In this document: one piece after another, positions 9,101-18,289 of the stretch
How the letters are laid out: each line of letters starts with the position of its first letter
How positions within the stretch are numbered: position 1 is the first letter of the stretch
From: a virus
DNA length: 28,389 bases
Reading direction: 5' to 3' (one strand)
IMG/VR virus record: IMGVR_UViG_3300034284_000643
Coordinates: 1 to 28,389 of that record
Translations under genes and position numbers: made by a program
The notes under the pieces: generated by a model
Databases searched by the model: none
What the model saw: only the letters and a program-made list of their open reading frames with translations
What the model was told of the DNA's origin: nothing

Positions 9101-12100
9101 GAGTAGATTAGGAACTGGGGCATCAACATGGAGTAGTTGGCAACAAATATTAAATAGTGTTGACCAAATTTACGCTTACAATATGAATCAGTATGTGAGA
9201 ACAACCGATTCACCAACATTTGCATCTTTAACTCTTACTAGTGTTTTAAATCTACCAAATGCTGCATTGATTTCTGTTAATAGTGAGCCTGATACTTGGG
9301 GAGCTAGATTTAGAACAACAACATCAACAACTAATTTAGGTTCACAACTTAAAAATATTATTTGGACAGGTGGTGGTGCTAGTGAAGGATTTGCTGTAAG
9401 TGGAGTTGGTACTGGTGGTGCATCATTCGAAGTAGCAAACAATGGTGTAGCTTGGATAAAAAGTTCAATATATTCAAATGCAGGTGGTAATGGTGGTGCA
9501 TTTTATTTATCAGATACTAATGCTGGTTTATATAGAGATAATACATATGATGTGATTTTACATCAAAGTAATTCATCTGGTAATGTATTATATTTAACGG
9601 GAGCTGGTGATGTGCGTGTAAATATAGATTCTAATAACAACCAAACGGATAGTAGATTTATAGTTGGTAATAACGCAATAAAAGCATCTAACGAATTATT
9701 TTCAATAAACGAAGTTGGTAGTGGATATTTTGCTGGAGCAATTAGAGCAGATGGTATCAATAACTATCCACATTCATTTACAAATACGGATGCTGGTTCA
9801 GTACATTGGACGGATAGAAATAGTAGATTATTGACATCTAATGGTTCTAACTGGGCAGCTGATGGTAGAGACCCAATAATGGCATTAGTTGGTAGTACCG
9901 CTTCAAGCGTAAGAGGTACGCTGATTGGATTGGCAATGCATAATGAAAATAATACTGATAATGCATTCTCTCCAATAATAGCATTTAGTGCTAGAAGTAC
10001 AAGTGGTGGCTACAATTCTACATACGCTTCTATAATGGGTAGAAAGACCGGATATGGTTCTGGTTTAGATACTAACTGGAATAAAGGAGAACTCCATTTC
10101 TACGCACATGGTAACTCATATGTAGCAAATACTGCAAACTTAACAATAACTGGAGATTACACACAAGAAGCAAATTCATTCAGAGCACCTATATTTGAAG
10201 ATTCAAATGATACTGGGTATTATGTAAATCCAGCATCAACTTCAAACTTAAATCAATTAAATGTAAGAGGGTGGTCAGTACGTGATACTGCTACATTTAG
10301 TGTTGTTGCTGGTAGATGGTACACAATAGCAACTAATGGTGGTACTAGAGCAATGGCTACGTTCCACATTTGGGATTATGAAAGTGGATTACATGGTTCA
10401 ATGAAATTTAATGCTGGTATATCATTTGGAGGAGTTGCTGATATTACAATGCTTGGTAAGTCTTGGTATAGTGCCGGTGGTGTATTCAATGAAATAAGAA
10501 TTAGAAGAAGTGGAACATATGATACTCACTATGTACAAATTTATATAAATTATACTGGTACTCTTTATGTTGCAATGACTGATAACTATCAAAGTGCTGG
10601 TTGGACTTTGGGTGATGGTGGTTTTGGTGACCCTGGTTCTGCAACTGCTGCACAAATAAATCCGAATTCATATCCCGGTCTTGCAACAAATAATAGTATA
10701 TTCACTGGTGGTACAATGTACGCATCAAGTGAAGTATATGGTACAATATTCAGAGATACAAATGACCCAACAAGTTATTTTGTAGACCCTAACGGTAATT
10801 CTCGTATATGGTATTTAGGAATTCAAAATGCACAAGGTGGTGGTGGTTCTAACGGAACTGTTGGTTTGAAATTCGGTGGACTTGGTGATTATCCTTCTTT
10901 AGAGCTTGGTATAGTTGATAGCTATGATGGTATGATTCGTAGTTATGGTAATGATATAAGGTATTATTCAGGACATTGGAGAAGTATTGGTAATACGGCA
11001 TCTGAAAACCACTCACATTATTGGTACACATCAAGAGTAAGTAGTACTGACTGGAGTACCGCTAAAATGAGATTAGACCACGATGGTAGACTTTATGTAT
11101 CAGGTCCTATTACAGCAGGAATGAGTGCAAATAGTAAAAGTGGTGGTATAGGTTTAGTATTAAACGATGGTTCTTTAATAGTAAGAGCTGAAGGTGATAA
11201 CTACCATAAAATTTGGTATTATGATGGTATTGCATTTGGTACAAATAATGCACATGGTATATTCCGTTTTTATGGTGAAAGTAATACTCAAAGAAATAAC
11301 TCAACTGGTGGTGATAACTTAAGATTCTCAATAAATTCAACAAATGGTGTAGCAATATCATATGGTGATATGAGAGCACCTATTTTCTATGACCAACAAA
11401 ATACAGGATTCTTTGCAGACCCTAATGGACGTTCTCGTTTTTCATCAATAGATTATGGTGATGGTAGTTACTATTTAGCTGGAGGTAGTTGGGGTTATAG
11501 ACACAATACTCCGTATGGATACATAGAATTTGGACCTGCAAACTCTGGACATGCTCACATTTATACTGATAGAAGTAACTTCTACTTCAATGTGAATGAG
11601 ATGTACATGAATGGGTATAGAATATTGAAAGAGGATTATTGGAATGGTAATAAATATTTTGGTTCTGATGGTACTATATACGCAACAATTTTTAGAGATG
11701 CTAATGATGGTGGATATTATGTAGACCCAAATGATAGTGGTAACTCTGGAAGATTTAGAGGTGGTACTTTACATGGACCTAACCCAACTTGGGGAGCTTA
11801 TTTATATGTTGGTTCAAATGGTAGAGTAGATAGTTGGGCATCTGTTGTAACAACAAATGGTAACTTACACTTAGACCCAAGAAACGGATATACTACATAT
11901 CTTAACTGGTATGCTGGTGGACCTGTATATATTGAAAACGCAGCATACGCAACGATTTACTACGATAGAGATAACAGTGCATACTATTTCGGAAGTGGGC
12001 AAGGTGATGCTAGATTTAACTCTGTAGCTTCAAACAACCATTACATTTATGCTGGATATATGTTATATAGTGATAGTGGTGGATGGACTGGTGAATATAA

Positions 12101-13796
12101 TAAGATTCAATGGCATAGCTCACATACATACTATCAGGTAATTAATAATGGTTATCATATTTTCCGTTATGGCGGAGATGGTTTAGAATCTCACCAATTG
12201 GCTAGAGACGGAAACTATTGGAATAGATATATGGGTTGGATGTCCAACTATATGAATCAAAACGTAAGAACTGATGCGAATCCTACTTTCTATGATTTAT
12301 ATGTAAACGGATGGTTTAGAAATAATACAAACGGACACGGACTTTATAACCAAAGTAGAGGAATGCACTGGTACACCAATAATGGATATTGGAAATCAGC
12401 TGGTGGTGGATATGGCTATGGTGGTATTCAAATGTATAATAACTATGAATCGGATAGTAGAGGATATTGTGGATATTGGGATGGTTCTGGTTTTGGTATG
12501 TTGAATAACTCTGGTAACTGGCAAATTCGTATTGAATATGGTAACGCTCATATGGAGTTGTATCGTATTACTTACGGAAATGATTTTAGAGCATATATCT
12601 ACTATGATAGAGATAATACTGGATATTATTGTGACCCTGCTTCTACAAATAGATTAAACTTTGTAAACGCTAATAACATATACATCAATGCAGGGCATAT
12701 GTTGTATAGTGATTCTGGTGGATGGACTGGTGAATACAATAAAATTCAATGGCATAGTGCTCACACATATTATCAAACGTTAGCAAATGGTTATCATATT
12801 TTCCGTTATGGCGGAGATGGTTTAGAATCTCACCAATTGGCTAGAGACGGAAACTATTGGAATAGATATATGGGTTGGATGTCCAACTATATGAATCAAA
12901 ACGTAAGAACTGATTCTGGACCTACATTCCAAGAGGTTTATGCAAACGGATGGTTTAGAAACCAAGGCGGTGGTGGTTTATACCAACAATCTTATGGTGG
13001 ACACTTTAGAACCAACTTCCAATCATCATATACTCCTTGGGAAACATTTGGTTACTATCGTTCTGGATATGGTGGACAAAACTTTAATGACCCTTCTGGT
13101 TATCACAATAACTTGATGTTTGAAAGTGGTAATGGAGGTATTTACAATCAGCAATTTGGTTGGACATTCTATTATAGTAGACCTAACAACTGTGCTTCTT
13201 TCGATTCTACAACATATGGATGGGTAGCATTTAACGTACAAAGGGGTGCTTCTAGATTCCGTAATTTTGTGAATCTAAATTATAACGCTGATGGTAACTT
13301 AGATGTTTTAGGTGGATTTGGATTATATGTTCGTTCATCTGGTGGATATAACCTTGTAATGCAAACTGATGGATATAACAACGTATATTGTTTAAATGGT
13401 GGAGGTTCATATGGTGGTGTAGTATTATATCCATATTATTATGGTTGGAGTGGTTATTCTGATGCTAGTGTTAAAAATATACATGGTGTAATTGTCAATG
13501 TTCTTGATAAAGTAAATCAACTAACACCTATCTATTATACATATAAAATACATTCTGTAGACCCGGAATATGTAGAAGATACTAAGATTAAAATGGGCTT
13601 TACGGCTCAAAATGTCCAAAGTGTTTTTCCTGAATTAGTAAGAACAGATGAAAAAAGTGGATTACTAACACTTGCTATGGAATCTTTAATACCTGTACTT
13701 GTACAATCTGTTAAAGAATTAAGAAATGAAATTAATTTCTTAAAAGCACAAAATGAATATTTATTAGATAGAATAGAAGATTTAGAAAACAAATAA
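6108..13796 (+). CDS. Giant tail fibre with collagen-like shaft and C-terminal S74 chaperone
   Basis: A 2,562-residue protein. Residues 1-223 are a beta-type N-terminal region; 224-708 are collagen-like triplets richer in G-S-G and G-S-A than the first fibre; 709-835 match the domain after the first fibre's shaft ([21 protein letters not shown]). Then come three tandem [19 protein letters not shown] units. The distal 1,500 residues contain at least six modules of the form (F/Y)-x-D-x-N-x-x-x-YYVDP. Residues about 2451-2562 form a Peptidase_S74 / intramolecular chaperone domain with an SDASVKN start and a C-terminal coiled coil. In that family the chaperone aids trimerisation and is then cut off by self-cleavage. 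It is probably the main receptor-binding long fibre. The start ATG follows an A/T-rich leader; there is no frameshift. Confidence 0.9.
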   Translation: MEFNGKSPNGLNQTSVNSVSLFVSGASILNVSSESVNVVGNFTASKIQTDEIDSFGNNPFQIKADTKISGSLNVSSSLSASLFRGDGNGLFNISAASIGDIDRLKSGSAIAVISPNKGLEVNSGVTVTDFLVVTGSGIFKGDITVAGKITTTQLHTTFISSSVIFSSGSNKFGDNVIDKQEITGSLAISGSVFIDGLRTDLTTNEVLVINTTTGKIGTKTAAATSGTSGTSGTTGSSGSSGTTGSSGSSGTSGSGGTSGSGGTSGTSGSSGSSGSGGSSGSSGTSGSSGSSGSTGSAGTSGSSGSSGSSGSGGTSGSGGTSGSGGTSGSSGIDGTSGSSGSGGTSGSSGSSGSSGTTGSSGTTGSSGTSGTTGSSGTTGTSGKDGSAGTSGKDGSSGTSGTNGSSGSGGTSGSGGISGAGGSAGTSGTGGTSGTSGSSGTSGSTGSGGSSGLSGAGGTGGSAGTSGSGGSSGSSGTSGSSGTSGSAGSAGTTGSGGTSGSAGTSGSAGSTGSAGSAGTSGSTGSGGSAGSAGSSGTSGSGGTSGTSGSGGSSGTSGSAGSAGTTGSAGSAGTTGSAGSAGTSGSAGSSGSTGTSGSAGTSGSTGTSGSGGTSGSAGTSGSAGSAGTSGSAGTSGSAGTSGSAGTSGSAGTSGSAGTSGSGGTSGTSGSGGTAGTSGSGGTAGTSGSGGSSGTRGTSGSGGTSGSAGSSGLLALTGTTDNGVITLNGSAPNGTVEANLRFDGSTLTVTGDATISGNLTVSGTTTYINTTTLNVGDNIITLNADIGVGTTPTENAGIEVKRGNAATKAFYWEEANDRWYADDGLYVAGNVVLTGTINTGQGATEVYLMDQNVRTTDAVTFTTVNTGQGANELYAMNQNVRTTDAVTFTTVDTGQGANELYAMNQNVRTTDSVTFANVTSNLTGTADRAEAVDSNDTRNTNDTPSSKNAGVYFDFKANSTNGLSDGGTYNGQMFWRSYGSSTDLSGGAPIQIAYTAAGRIWSRLGTGASTWSSWQQILNSVDQIYAYNMNQYVRTTDSPTFASLTLTSVLNLPNAALISVNSEPDTWGARFRTTTSTTNLGSQLKNIIWTGGGASEGFAVSGVGTGGASFEVANNGVAWIKSSIYSNAGGNGGAFYLSDTNAGLYRDNTYDVILHQSNSSGNVLYLTGAGDVRVNIDSNNNQTDSRFIVGNNAIKASNELFSINEVGSGYFAGAIRADGINNYPHSFTNTDAGSVHWTDRNSRLLTSNGSNWAADGRDPIMALVGSTASSVRGTLIGLAMHNENNTDNAFSPIIAFSARSTSGGYNSTYASIMGRKTGYGSGLDTNWNKGELHFYAHGNSYVANTANLTITGDYTQEANSFRAPIFEDSNDTGYYVNPASTSNLNQLNVRGWSVRDTATFSVVAGRWYTIATNGGTRAMATFHIWDYESGLHGSMKFNAGISFGGVADITMLGKSWYSAGGVFNEIRIRRSGTYDTHYVQIYINYTGTLYVAMTDNYQSAGWTLGDGGFGDPGSATAAQINPNSYPGLATNNSIFTGGTMYASSEVYGTIFRDTNDPTSYFVDPNGNSRIWYLGIQNAQGGGGSNGTVGLKFGGLGDYPSLELGIVDSYDGMIRSYGNDIRYYSGHWRSIGNTASENHSHYWYTSRVSSTDWSTAKMRLDHDGRLYVSGPITAGMSANSKSGGIGLVLNDGSLIVRAEGDNYHKIWYYDGIAFGTNNAHGIFRFYGESNTQRNNSTGGDNLRFSINSTNGVAISYGDMRAPIFYDQQNTGFFADPNGRSRFSSIDYGDGSYYLAGGSWGYRHNTPYGYIEFGPANSGHAHIYTDRSNFYFNVNEMYMNGYRILKEDYWNGNKYFGSDGTIYATIFRDANDGGYYVDPNDSGNSGRFRGGTLHGPNPTWGAYLYVGSNGRVDSWASVVTTNGNLHLDPRNGYTTYLNWYAGGPVYIENAAYATIYYDRDNSAYYFGSGQGDARFNSVASNNHYIYAGYMLYSDSGGWTGEYNKIQWHSSHTYYQVINNGYHIFRYGGDGLESHQLARDGNYWNRYMGWMSNYMNQNVRTDANPTFYDLYVNGWFRNNTNGHGLYNQSRGMHWYTNNGYWKSAGGGYGYGGIQMYNNYESDSRGYCGYWDGSGFGMLNNSGNWQIRIEYGNAHMELYRITYGNDFRAYIYYDRDNTGYYCDPASTNRLNFVNANNIYINAGHMLYSDSGGWTGEYNKIQWHSAHTYYQTLANGYHIFRYGGDGLESHQLARDGNYWNRYMGWMSNYMNQNVRTDSGPTFQEVYANGWFRNQGGGGLYQQSYGGHFRTNFQSSYTPWETFGYYRSGYGGQNFNDPSGYHNNLMFESGNGGIYNQQFGWTFYYSRPNNCASFDSTTYGWVAFNVQRGASRFRNFVNLNYNADGNLDVLGGFGLYVRSSGGYNLVMQTDGYNNVYCLNGGGSYGGVVLYPYYYGWSGYSDASVKNIHGVIVNVLDKVNQLTPIYYTYKIHSVDPEYVEDTKIKMGFTAQNVQSVFPELVRTDEKSGLLTLAMESLIPVLVQSVKELRNEINFLKAQNEYLLDRIEDLENK
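6777..8231 (+). repeat. Second collagen-like repeat array, about 485 codons
   Basis: Gly-X-Y triplets as in the first fibre, but with many more GGTAGTGGT/GGAAGTGGT (Gly-Ser-Gly) and GGTTCGGCT or GGTAGTGCT (Gly-Ser-Ala) units, concentrated in the second half. No GTYFG interruption is present. Scattered GKDG, GIDG and GTNG units occur in the middle. Confidence 0.93.
8610..8852 (+). repeat. Three tandem 81-bp coding repeats
   Basis: The 27-residue unit centred on [19 protein letters not shown] is repeated three times with a period of exactly 81 bp (AATGTTCG/AATGTTAG at 8652, 8733 and 8814). Copies two and three are nearly identical in DNA. The MNQNVRT core recurs singly near 9181, 12250 and 12889. 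Confidence 0.9.
12147..12275 (+). repeat. 129-bp perfect direct repeat, copy 1
   Basis: Identical base for base to 12786-12914 and separated by 639 bp start to start (213 codons). It encodes residues 2014-2056 of the fibre, within a module containing [15 protein letters not shown] and ending NQNVRTD. The flanking 90 bp upstream are similar but diverged at synonymous sites. Confidence 0.97.
12786..12914 (+). repeat. 129-bp perfect direct repeat, copy 2
   Basis: Second copy of the 12147-12275 sequence, encoding residues 2227-2269. The preceding [16 protein letters not shown] stretch is also duplicated, with several silent differences. The perfect block therefore looks like a later copy or conversion event inside an older protein duplication. 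Confidence 0.97.
13458..13796 (+). other. S74 intramolecular chaperone domain of the fibre
   Basis: The domain starts at SDASVKN. Ser2451 and Lys2456 are the residues expected to form the self-cleavage Ser/Lys dyad of the Peptidase_S74 family. [16 protein letters not shown] is the conserved core, and a C-terminal leucine/isoleucine heptad region (about 2525-2562) would form the trimeric coiled coil. Cleavage just before Ser2451 would leave a mature fibre of about 2,450 residues. The motif is seen; cleavage is inferred. Confidence 0.85.
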
Positions 13797-13799
13797 TTT

Positions 13800-14399
13800 A
13801 TGGCATTAACAATTAACACACCAATCGGAACTGACAGAGGCTTAACAAATAATGCTTATGTTAGAATAAACGAATATAGAGTTCTTAAAACAGGAGAATG
13901 TATATTTGATATTCATATTTATAAATCAAAAGAAGATGCTATTATAGCTGATTCTAATATTGCTACATATGGAAAATCAAATCACTTAACTTGTATGAGT
14001 TTGGAAATTGGTAAAGAACTTAGAGTTGATTTATCTAGAGAAATAGTAAAGACTGTAACAATACCAACAGAAACACCAACTACAGCTATTGTAACAAAAA
14101 CAATAGGTAGTGGGGATAGAATGAAATCATATACTGTAACTGAAAATTCAATAGAAATGCAAAGTCGTACTTTTGAAACTACGTTAAAAGTTGCAGATTG
14201 GACAACTTTGGAAAATCATAACATTTTTGAATTTGGATATGCTATGTTAAAAGATAAATTAGTTCAATTATATGGTGATGAAAATGTAATTGATGACCAT
14301 ACAATAGCAGCTGGCTCTGGTCCATTTGCTACCGAATTATCGGTAGATATTGCTGCTAGAAGGGCTGGGCATATTGATAGTGTTCCACCACAATCATAA
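13800..14399 (+). CDS. Conserved-looking phage protein of unknown function
   Basis: A 199-residue protein starts 3 bp after the giant fibre, so it is probably co-translated with it. It begins MALTINTPIGTDRGLTNNAYVRI, which is beta-rich, and has a central Thr-rich strand region around residues 75-120. The C-terminal third has a helical segment (FEFGYAMLKDKLVQLYGDE). There is no signal peptide, transmembrane segment or catalytic motif. The position at the end of the fibre cluster suggests a virion-associated or fibre-connecting role, but I do not recognise the family. Confidence 0.6.
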   Translation: MALTINTPIGTDRGLTNNAYVRINEYRVLKTGECIFDIHIYKSKEDAIIADSNIATYGKSNHLTCMSLEIGKELRVDLSREIVKTVTIPTETPTTAIVTKTIGSGDRMKSYTVTENSIEMQSRTFETTLKVADWTTLENHNIFEFGYAMLKDKLVQLYGDENVIDDHTIAAGSGPFATELSVDIAARRAGHIDSVPPQS

Positions 14400-14414
14400 T
14401 TTAGAAAAAACTAA

Positions 14415-14422
14415 TATTTATT
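14415..14422 (+). promoter_or_regulatory. TATTTATT motif before the 14437 gene
   Basis: One of the recurring TATTTAT(A/T) boxes, 22 bp upstream of the ATG at 14437, in a 37-bp gap that is almost entirely A and T. No clear -33 element is visible. Confidence 0.2.
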
Positions 14423-14436
14423 AAAAAACAAATAAG

Positions 14437-14724
14437 ATGATTATTTTTGTAGAAGAAAAAAATGTATTGGGTAAAACAATAAACACAATCTTTACTAACA
14501 TATTACGATATGATTTGAATGAAGATGATTGTGTACTTAGATACGAACTTAGATATAGAGACCCTAATAGAGAGTCTGTAGCAGTTCCAGACACAAATTT
14601 AGGAAATGGTGAATGGAAAGTACCAACCAATATATTAAATTCTTGGAGTGGTAGCAATTACTATTTAGCTCAACAAATGTGTTCTGATTTGGGCTTCACT
14701 CCATATAGTGGTTCTTTAGGATAA
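14437..14724 (+). CDS. Small phage protein of unknown function
   Basis: A 95-residue protein. It begins MIIFVEEKNVLGKTINTIF and contains a charged central region (RYELRYRDPNRES) and a C-terminal SWSGSNYYLAQQMCSDLGF helix. It is soluble and has no recognisable catalytic motif. A-rich DNA precedes the start (AACAAATAAG). It sits between two other small genes on the same strand, with gaps of 37 and 22 bp. Probably a structural or accessory tail protein by context only. Confidence 0.55.
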   Translation: MIIFVEEKNVLGKTINTIFTNILRYDLNEDDCVLRYELRYRDPNRESVAVPDTNLGNGEWKVPTNILNSWSGSNYYLAQQMCSDLGFTPYSGSLG

Positions 14725-14746
14725 TAAAATAAAAAAATAATATACA

Positions 14747-15151
14747 ATGGGATATACATACGAATGGAAAATAAAAGGCCTTAGAAAAGGAAATAGTACT
14801 GATGTAAGCGATGCTATTATTGGTACACAATGGACTGTAACCGCAACTGATGAAGTTGGTGATGGTATTACTGGTGAATTTAATGGTGCAACTCCATTTG
14901 ATTTACATACAATAAATACTGGTAGTTTTACACCATTTTCTGAATTAACAGAAGAGCAAGTAATTGGTTGGATTAAAAATACTGTTAGTGGTTCAAATAA
15001 AGCAACAAATTATTGGGACCATATTGAAAGTAGAATTGTTAGAGATATTACAGCAAAAAGAGGTAGTTATTCTAATTTATTAGAAGATGAATTACCTTGG
15101 AAACCAAATCCTACCACTTATAATGGACCTCATGGTAATGGTGGGGCTTAG
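14747..15151 (+). CDS. Small phage protein resembling a tail-associated family
   Basis: A 134-residue protein begins MGYTYEWKIKGLRK. It carries a W-x-V-TATDE-x-G stretch, then GEFNGATPFD, FTPFSELTEEQVIGWIK and a C-terminal SRIVRDITAKR region. I recall the GATPF and LTEE-x-V-x-GWI pattern from short proteins of unknown function in T4-like marine phages. The protein ends with TAG, the only TAG stop among the genes here. It is the last gene before the 147-bp intergenic region in front of the sheath. Function is unknown; family membership is moderately supported. Confidence 0.6.
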   Translation: MGYTYEWKIKGLRKGNSTDVSDAIIGTQWTVTATDEVGDGITGEFNGATPFDLHTINTGSFTPFSELTEEQVIGWIKNTVSGSNKATNYWDHIESRIVRDITAKRGSYSNLLEDELPWKPNPTTYNGPHGNGGA

Positions 15152-15177
15152 TATTTATTATTAGAATTATTAAATTT

Positions 15178-15225
15178 AAATGTCCAATTCACTTATTTAT
15201 AAACAAATTTGTGTTTTGGACATTT
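15178..15225. promoter_or_regulatory. 10-bp inverted repeat in the pre-sheath intergenic region
   Basis: AAATGTCCAA (15178-15187) and TTGGACATTT (15216-15225) are perfect inverted copies 28 bp apart, with an ACAAATTTGT palindrome between them. T-rich DNA follows (TTTTCTTT), so it could be a weak terminator for the upstream genes. It also overlaps the likely promoter at 15208-15237, so it could be an operator. The symmetry is seen; the role is not decided. Confidence 0.45.
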
Positions 15226-15237
15226 TCTTTATATTTA
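15208..15237 (+). promoter_or_regulatory. Candidate promoter for the sheath-tube genes
   Basis: TTTG at 15208-15211 and TATATTTA at 15230-15237 are separated by 18 bp. This resembles the Bacteroidota TTTG / TAnnTTTG promoter apart from the last base. The sheath ATG lies about 60 bp downstream. It is in the longest gap between protein genes apart from the frameshift-linked segment. Confidence 0.45.
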
Positions 15238-15298
15238 TATAGGTAATTATATAGGACTTTCTTAATTACAAATTTAAAATACAAATTGTAGAAATAAA

Positions 15299-17626
15299 AT
15301 GGCAGAAAGAATCGTATCACCCGGCGTATTCACAAGAGAAAATGACCTATCCTTCTTAGCGCAAGGAGTAGGAGAGATTGGAGCAGCATTTATAGGACCT
15401 TTTAAAGAAGGACCTGCATTCATTCCAACCATTGTGAGAACTCAATCAGAATTTGAAGATATCTTCGGAACACCTGATGGAACTTATTATACTGAATATG
15501 CAGTACAAAGATATTTGCAAGAAGCTGGACAAGCAACTGTAGTTAGAGTAGCTGGAACTGGAGGTTACACTCAAGTAGCTCCTTTAGCAATATTCGCTAG
15601 TGGTTCTCAAAATCAATCTTTAGGTACTAAATTGATTGGAGTATTATACTCTACATCTACTGGATATCAAAATTTTGGTTTTACTGGAGCAACTGTTGCT
15701 AGTAATTTAGCATTAGATGGTTCATTCGCCTTATCTGCATCTTTCTTAACTCCGGTATCGGCATCGATTTTACCAACTGATACAAATGATTTAGCAGATG
15801 TATTTGGTGAATCTCCATTTGGTAGTAAGCAAGCATATGTTTTTAATTATTATGAAAATATGGCCGGTAACTATACTGGTTCGGTGACTAGTAATATTGT
15901 AATTAGTGGAATAGCATTACCTACGCAAGATTATACAGGTGGTAGTGCAGATGCATACTCACAAGCAATTACTCCGTGGATTGTTTCTCAAAAAGATACT
16001 AACAATTTAAGAAGTAATCTTTTCAAATTCCATACATTAGGACATGGTGATATTTATAACACAAAATATAAAATTGGTATTTCAAATATTAAGGCAGCTG
16101 GTGAAGATGGGGCAACTGATTATTCTGTATTCACTGTAACTGTTAGAAGTTATTCTGATACTGATAAGAGAAAGAGTGTAGTTGAAACTTACAATAATGT
16201 AAACTTAGACCCAACATCTACTAACTATATAGCTAGAAGAATTGGTGATAGATATATTACTATTGATTCTGATGGTAAGATTACTGAAAATGGTGATTAC
16301 TCAAACAAATCAAAGTACATAAGAGTTGAAGTAGCTGAGGCGGGTTCATACCCAATATCAGCAGCACCATTTGGACATGAAGCATATACAAACCCTGTTT
16401 ATTGTGGTAACACAACTTACGCAGGAGAAATACCTCCGGTAGTTTACCAAACTGGTTCGGCTGATAACACATCATCATCTCCAATATATTATAGTGGATT
16501 TGATTTTAGTAATATGGATAATGTGAATTACTTAAAACCAATTCCTGCTAGTGCAGAAACTGGAGCAAACGTATTATTCGCATTTGATTCTCAATTATCA
16601 TATCAAATGACTGGTTCATCCGCAGTTGATATGGTTAAAAGACAATTTGTATTAGGATTCCAAAAAGGATATGATGGAATGAACCCAACAACTAAAAAAG
16701 CTAAAGCTGGTGATATTGGTGTATGGGGAGCAGCAAATACGCAAGGATTTAACTGTTCAACTGGAGTATCAATAGGTACAACGGCTTATTACAAAGCAAT
16801 TAACGCTGTATCTAACCCTGATGAGTGGGATATTAACTTAGTAGCAACTCCTGGTATTGTAAGAAGCTTACACCCATCGGTTACTTCTAAAGTAATTGAT
16901 ATGGTTGAAGATAGACAAGATTGTTTCTATATCGCTGATTTCAACGATTATAATGATTCAATTACTGAAGCAACTGAGCAAGCAAATTCAGTAGATTCAA
17001 ATTATGTAGGAACTTATTATCCTTGGGTTAAGACAGTTGATAACAACACAAACAAATTAACTTCAGTTCCACCATCAGTATTGATGCCGGCTGTATTCGC
17101 TTCTAACGATAGATTAGCAGCAGAATGGTTCGCACCTGCTGGTTTGAATAGAGGTGGTATTAGTGGAGCAGTTAGTGTATTGAATAGATTAACACACTCT
17201 GAAAGAGATACTCTATATGAAAACAAAGTAAACCCAATCGCAGCATTCCCTGGACAAGGTATTGTAGCATTCGGACAGAAGACATTGCAAGATAAGGCAT
17301 CTGCTTTAGATAGAATCAATGTTAGAAGATTACTTATCGTTCTTAAGAAGTTTATCGCTTCAACATCTCGTTACTTAGTATTCGAACAAAATACCGCTAC
17401 AACTCGTCAAAGATTCTTAAACACTGTGAACCCTTACTTAGAGGCAGTTCAACAAAGACAAGGTTTATACGCTTTCAGAGTAGTAATGGACGAATCTAAC
17501 AATACACCTGATGTAATTGATAGAAACATATTAGCAGGACAAATTTTCTTACAACCGGCTAAGACAGCTGAATTCATCGTAATTGATTTCAACATCTTAC
17601 CAACTGGAGCAAGTTTTACAGCATAA
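15299..17626 (+). CDS. Contractile tail sheath protein (T4 gp18-like)
   Basis: A 775-residue protein opening MAERIVSPGVFTRENDLS, the typical sheath N-terminal strand, followed by IGAAFIGPFKEGPAFIP and an FGTPDGTYYTEYAVQRYLQ segment. The C-terminal 300 residues hold the conserved sheath core: APAGLNRGGISGAV, NPIAAFPGQGIVAFGQKTL, then NVRRLLIVLKKFIASTSR and QNTATTRQRF. The protein is longer than T4 gp18 (about 660), with the extra length in the variable middle domain (about 110-440). It polymerises around the tube and contracts at infection. Codons ending in C are commoner towards its C-terminus than in most neighbours, as expected for an abundant protein. The start follows an A-rich leader (AGAAATAAA). 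The tube gene is 51 bp downstream. Confidence 0.95.
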   Translation: MAERIVSPGVFTRENDLSFLAQGVGEIGAAFIGPFKEGPAFIPTIVRTQSEFEDIFGTPDGTYYTEYAVQRYLQEAGQATVVRVAGTGGYTQVAPLAIFASGSQNQSLGTKLIGVLYSTSTGYQNFGFTGATVASNLALDGSFALSASFLTPVSASILPTDTNDLADVFGESPFGSKQAYVFNYYENMAGNYTGSVTSNIVISGIALPTQDYTGGSADAYSQAITPWIVSQKDTNNLRSNLFKFHTLGHGDIYNTKYKIGISNIKAAGEDGATDYSVFTVTVRSYSDTDKRKSVVETYNNVNLDPTSTNYIARRIGDRYITIDSDGKITENGDYSNKSKYIRVEVAEAGSYPISAAPFGHEAYTNPVYCGNTTYAGEIPPVVYQTGSADNTSSSPIYYSGFDFSNMDNVNYLKPIPASAETGANVLFAFDSQLSYQMTGSSAVDMVKRQFVLGFQKGYDGMNPTTKKAKAGDIGVWGAANTQGFNCSTGVSIGTTAYYKAINAVSNPDEWDINLVATPGIVRSLHPSVTSKVIDMVEDRQDCFYIADFNDYNDSITEATEQANSVDSNYVGTYYPWVKTVDNNTNKLTSVPPSVLMPAVFASNDRLAAEWFAPAGLNRGGISGAVSVLNRLTHSERDTLYENKVNPIAAFPGQGIVAFGQKTLQDKASALDRINVRRLLIVLKKFIASTSRYLVFEQNTATTRQRFLNTVNPYLEAVQQRQGLYAFRVVMDESNNTPDVIDRNILAGQIFLQPAKTAEFIVIDFNILPTGASFTA

Positions 17627-17647
17627 TACGAAAATAAAGGAATTAGA

Positions 17648-17655
17648 TATTTATT
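17648..17655 (+). promoter_or_regulatory. TATTTATT motif before the tube gene
   Basis: A recurring AT box 30 bp upstream of the tube ATG. The same gap has AAAAAGGAATAAAA directly before the start, one of the few Shine-Dalgarno-like GGA sequences in the window. Separate transcription of the tube from here is possible but unproven. Confidence 0.25.
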
Positions 17656-17677
17656 AATATAATAAAAAGGAATAAAA

Positions 17678-18166
17678 ATGGCAGAAATATTAGAGTTTGA
17701 TAAGATGTTCTATACGAACTTCGAACCTAAGATGAAAAATAGATTTGTAATGCAAATCGATGGTATTGATTCATACTTAGTTAAAGCAGCACAAAGACCA
17801 ACAATTACTTTTGAGCCTGTTGTGTTAGACCACATCAACGTTAAGAGAAAATTAAAAGGTAAAGGTGAGTGGCAAGATATCACAATTACTCTTTATGACC
17901 CAATTGTTCCTTCTGGAGCACAAAAGGTAATGGAGTGGGTGAGATTATCACATGAATCAATTACTGGTAGAGATGGATACGCTGATTTTTACAAAAAAGA
18001 CTTGGATTTCTATATGTTAGGACCAGTTGGTGATAAAATTGAACAATGGAAAATCAAAGGAGCATTTATCCTAAGTGCAAACTTTGGAGATGTAGCATTT
18101 GATTCAAACGAACCAGCAACAATTGAATTAACATTAGCAATGGATTACGCAATCTTAGAATTCTAA
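17678..18166 (+). CDS. Tail tube protein (T4 gp19-like)
   Basis: A 162-residue protein, the usual length for T4-type tube subunits. It starts MAEILEFDKMFYTNFEPKMK, then NRFVMQIDGIDSYLVKAAQRP, a standard tube pattern. VKRKLKGKGEWQDITITLYDP and the C-terminal ATIELTLAMDYAILEF are also typical. It forms the inner tube through which DNA passes, stacked inside the sheath encoded just upstream. A strong rho-independent terminator follows at 18199-18229, so sheath and tube form a compact transcription unit. Confidence 0.93.
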   Translation: MAEILEFDKMFYTNFEPKMKNRFVMQIDGIDSYLVKAAQRPTITFEPVVLDHINVKRKLKGKGEWQDITITLYDPIVPSGAQKVMEWVRLSHESITGRDGYADFYKKDLDFYMLGPVGDKIEQWKIKGAFILSANFGDVAFDSNEPATIELTLAMDYAILEF

Positions 18167-18175
18167 AAACATATT

Positions 18176-18196
18176 CCTTACGGATGCTACCGAAGG
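18176..18196 (+). other. Hairpin just after the tube stop codon
   Basis: CCTT-A-CGG (18176-18183) pairs with CCG-AAGG (18190-18196) around the loop ATGCTA, giving seven pairs with one bulged A. It directly precedes the terminator hairpin. It may protect the mRNA 3' end or serve as an RNA-processing signal; the role is inferred. Confidence 0.5.
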
Positions 18197-18198
18197 AC

Positions 18199-18229
18199 AA
18201 CCCTCATCAGAAATGGTGGGGGTTTTTTT
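18199..18229 (+). terminator. Strong rho-independent terminator after the tube gene
   Basis: AACCCTCATCA (18199-18209) pairs with TGGTGGGGGTT (18214-18224) in an 11-bp stem with two G-T pairs and a GAAA tetraloop. A run of seven T follows. This is a textbook intrinsic terminator, ending the sheath-tube transcript. Confidence 0.93.
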
Positions 18230-18253
18230 ATTTCTAATTTTTTAATTTCTATG

Positions 18254-18261
18254 TATTTATA
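18254..18261 (+). promoter_or_regulatory. TATTTATA motif before the chaperone gene
   Basis: TATTTATA lies 36 bp before the ATG at 18290 and directly after the terminator. A new promoter is required here unless readthrough serves the downstream genes. No clear TTTG element is present at the usual distance. Confidence 0.35.
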
Positions 18262-18289
18262 TATACAAACTTAAAAACATTTAAAAGTT

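Noticed and set aside
15149-15202. Possible readthrough of the only TAG stop (16 further codons to TAA)
   Set aside because: The extension is Leu/Asn/Tyr-rich, as expected from A/T-rich noncoding DNA, and runs into the inverted repeat. There is no in-frame TAG inside other genes to suggest recoding.
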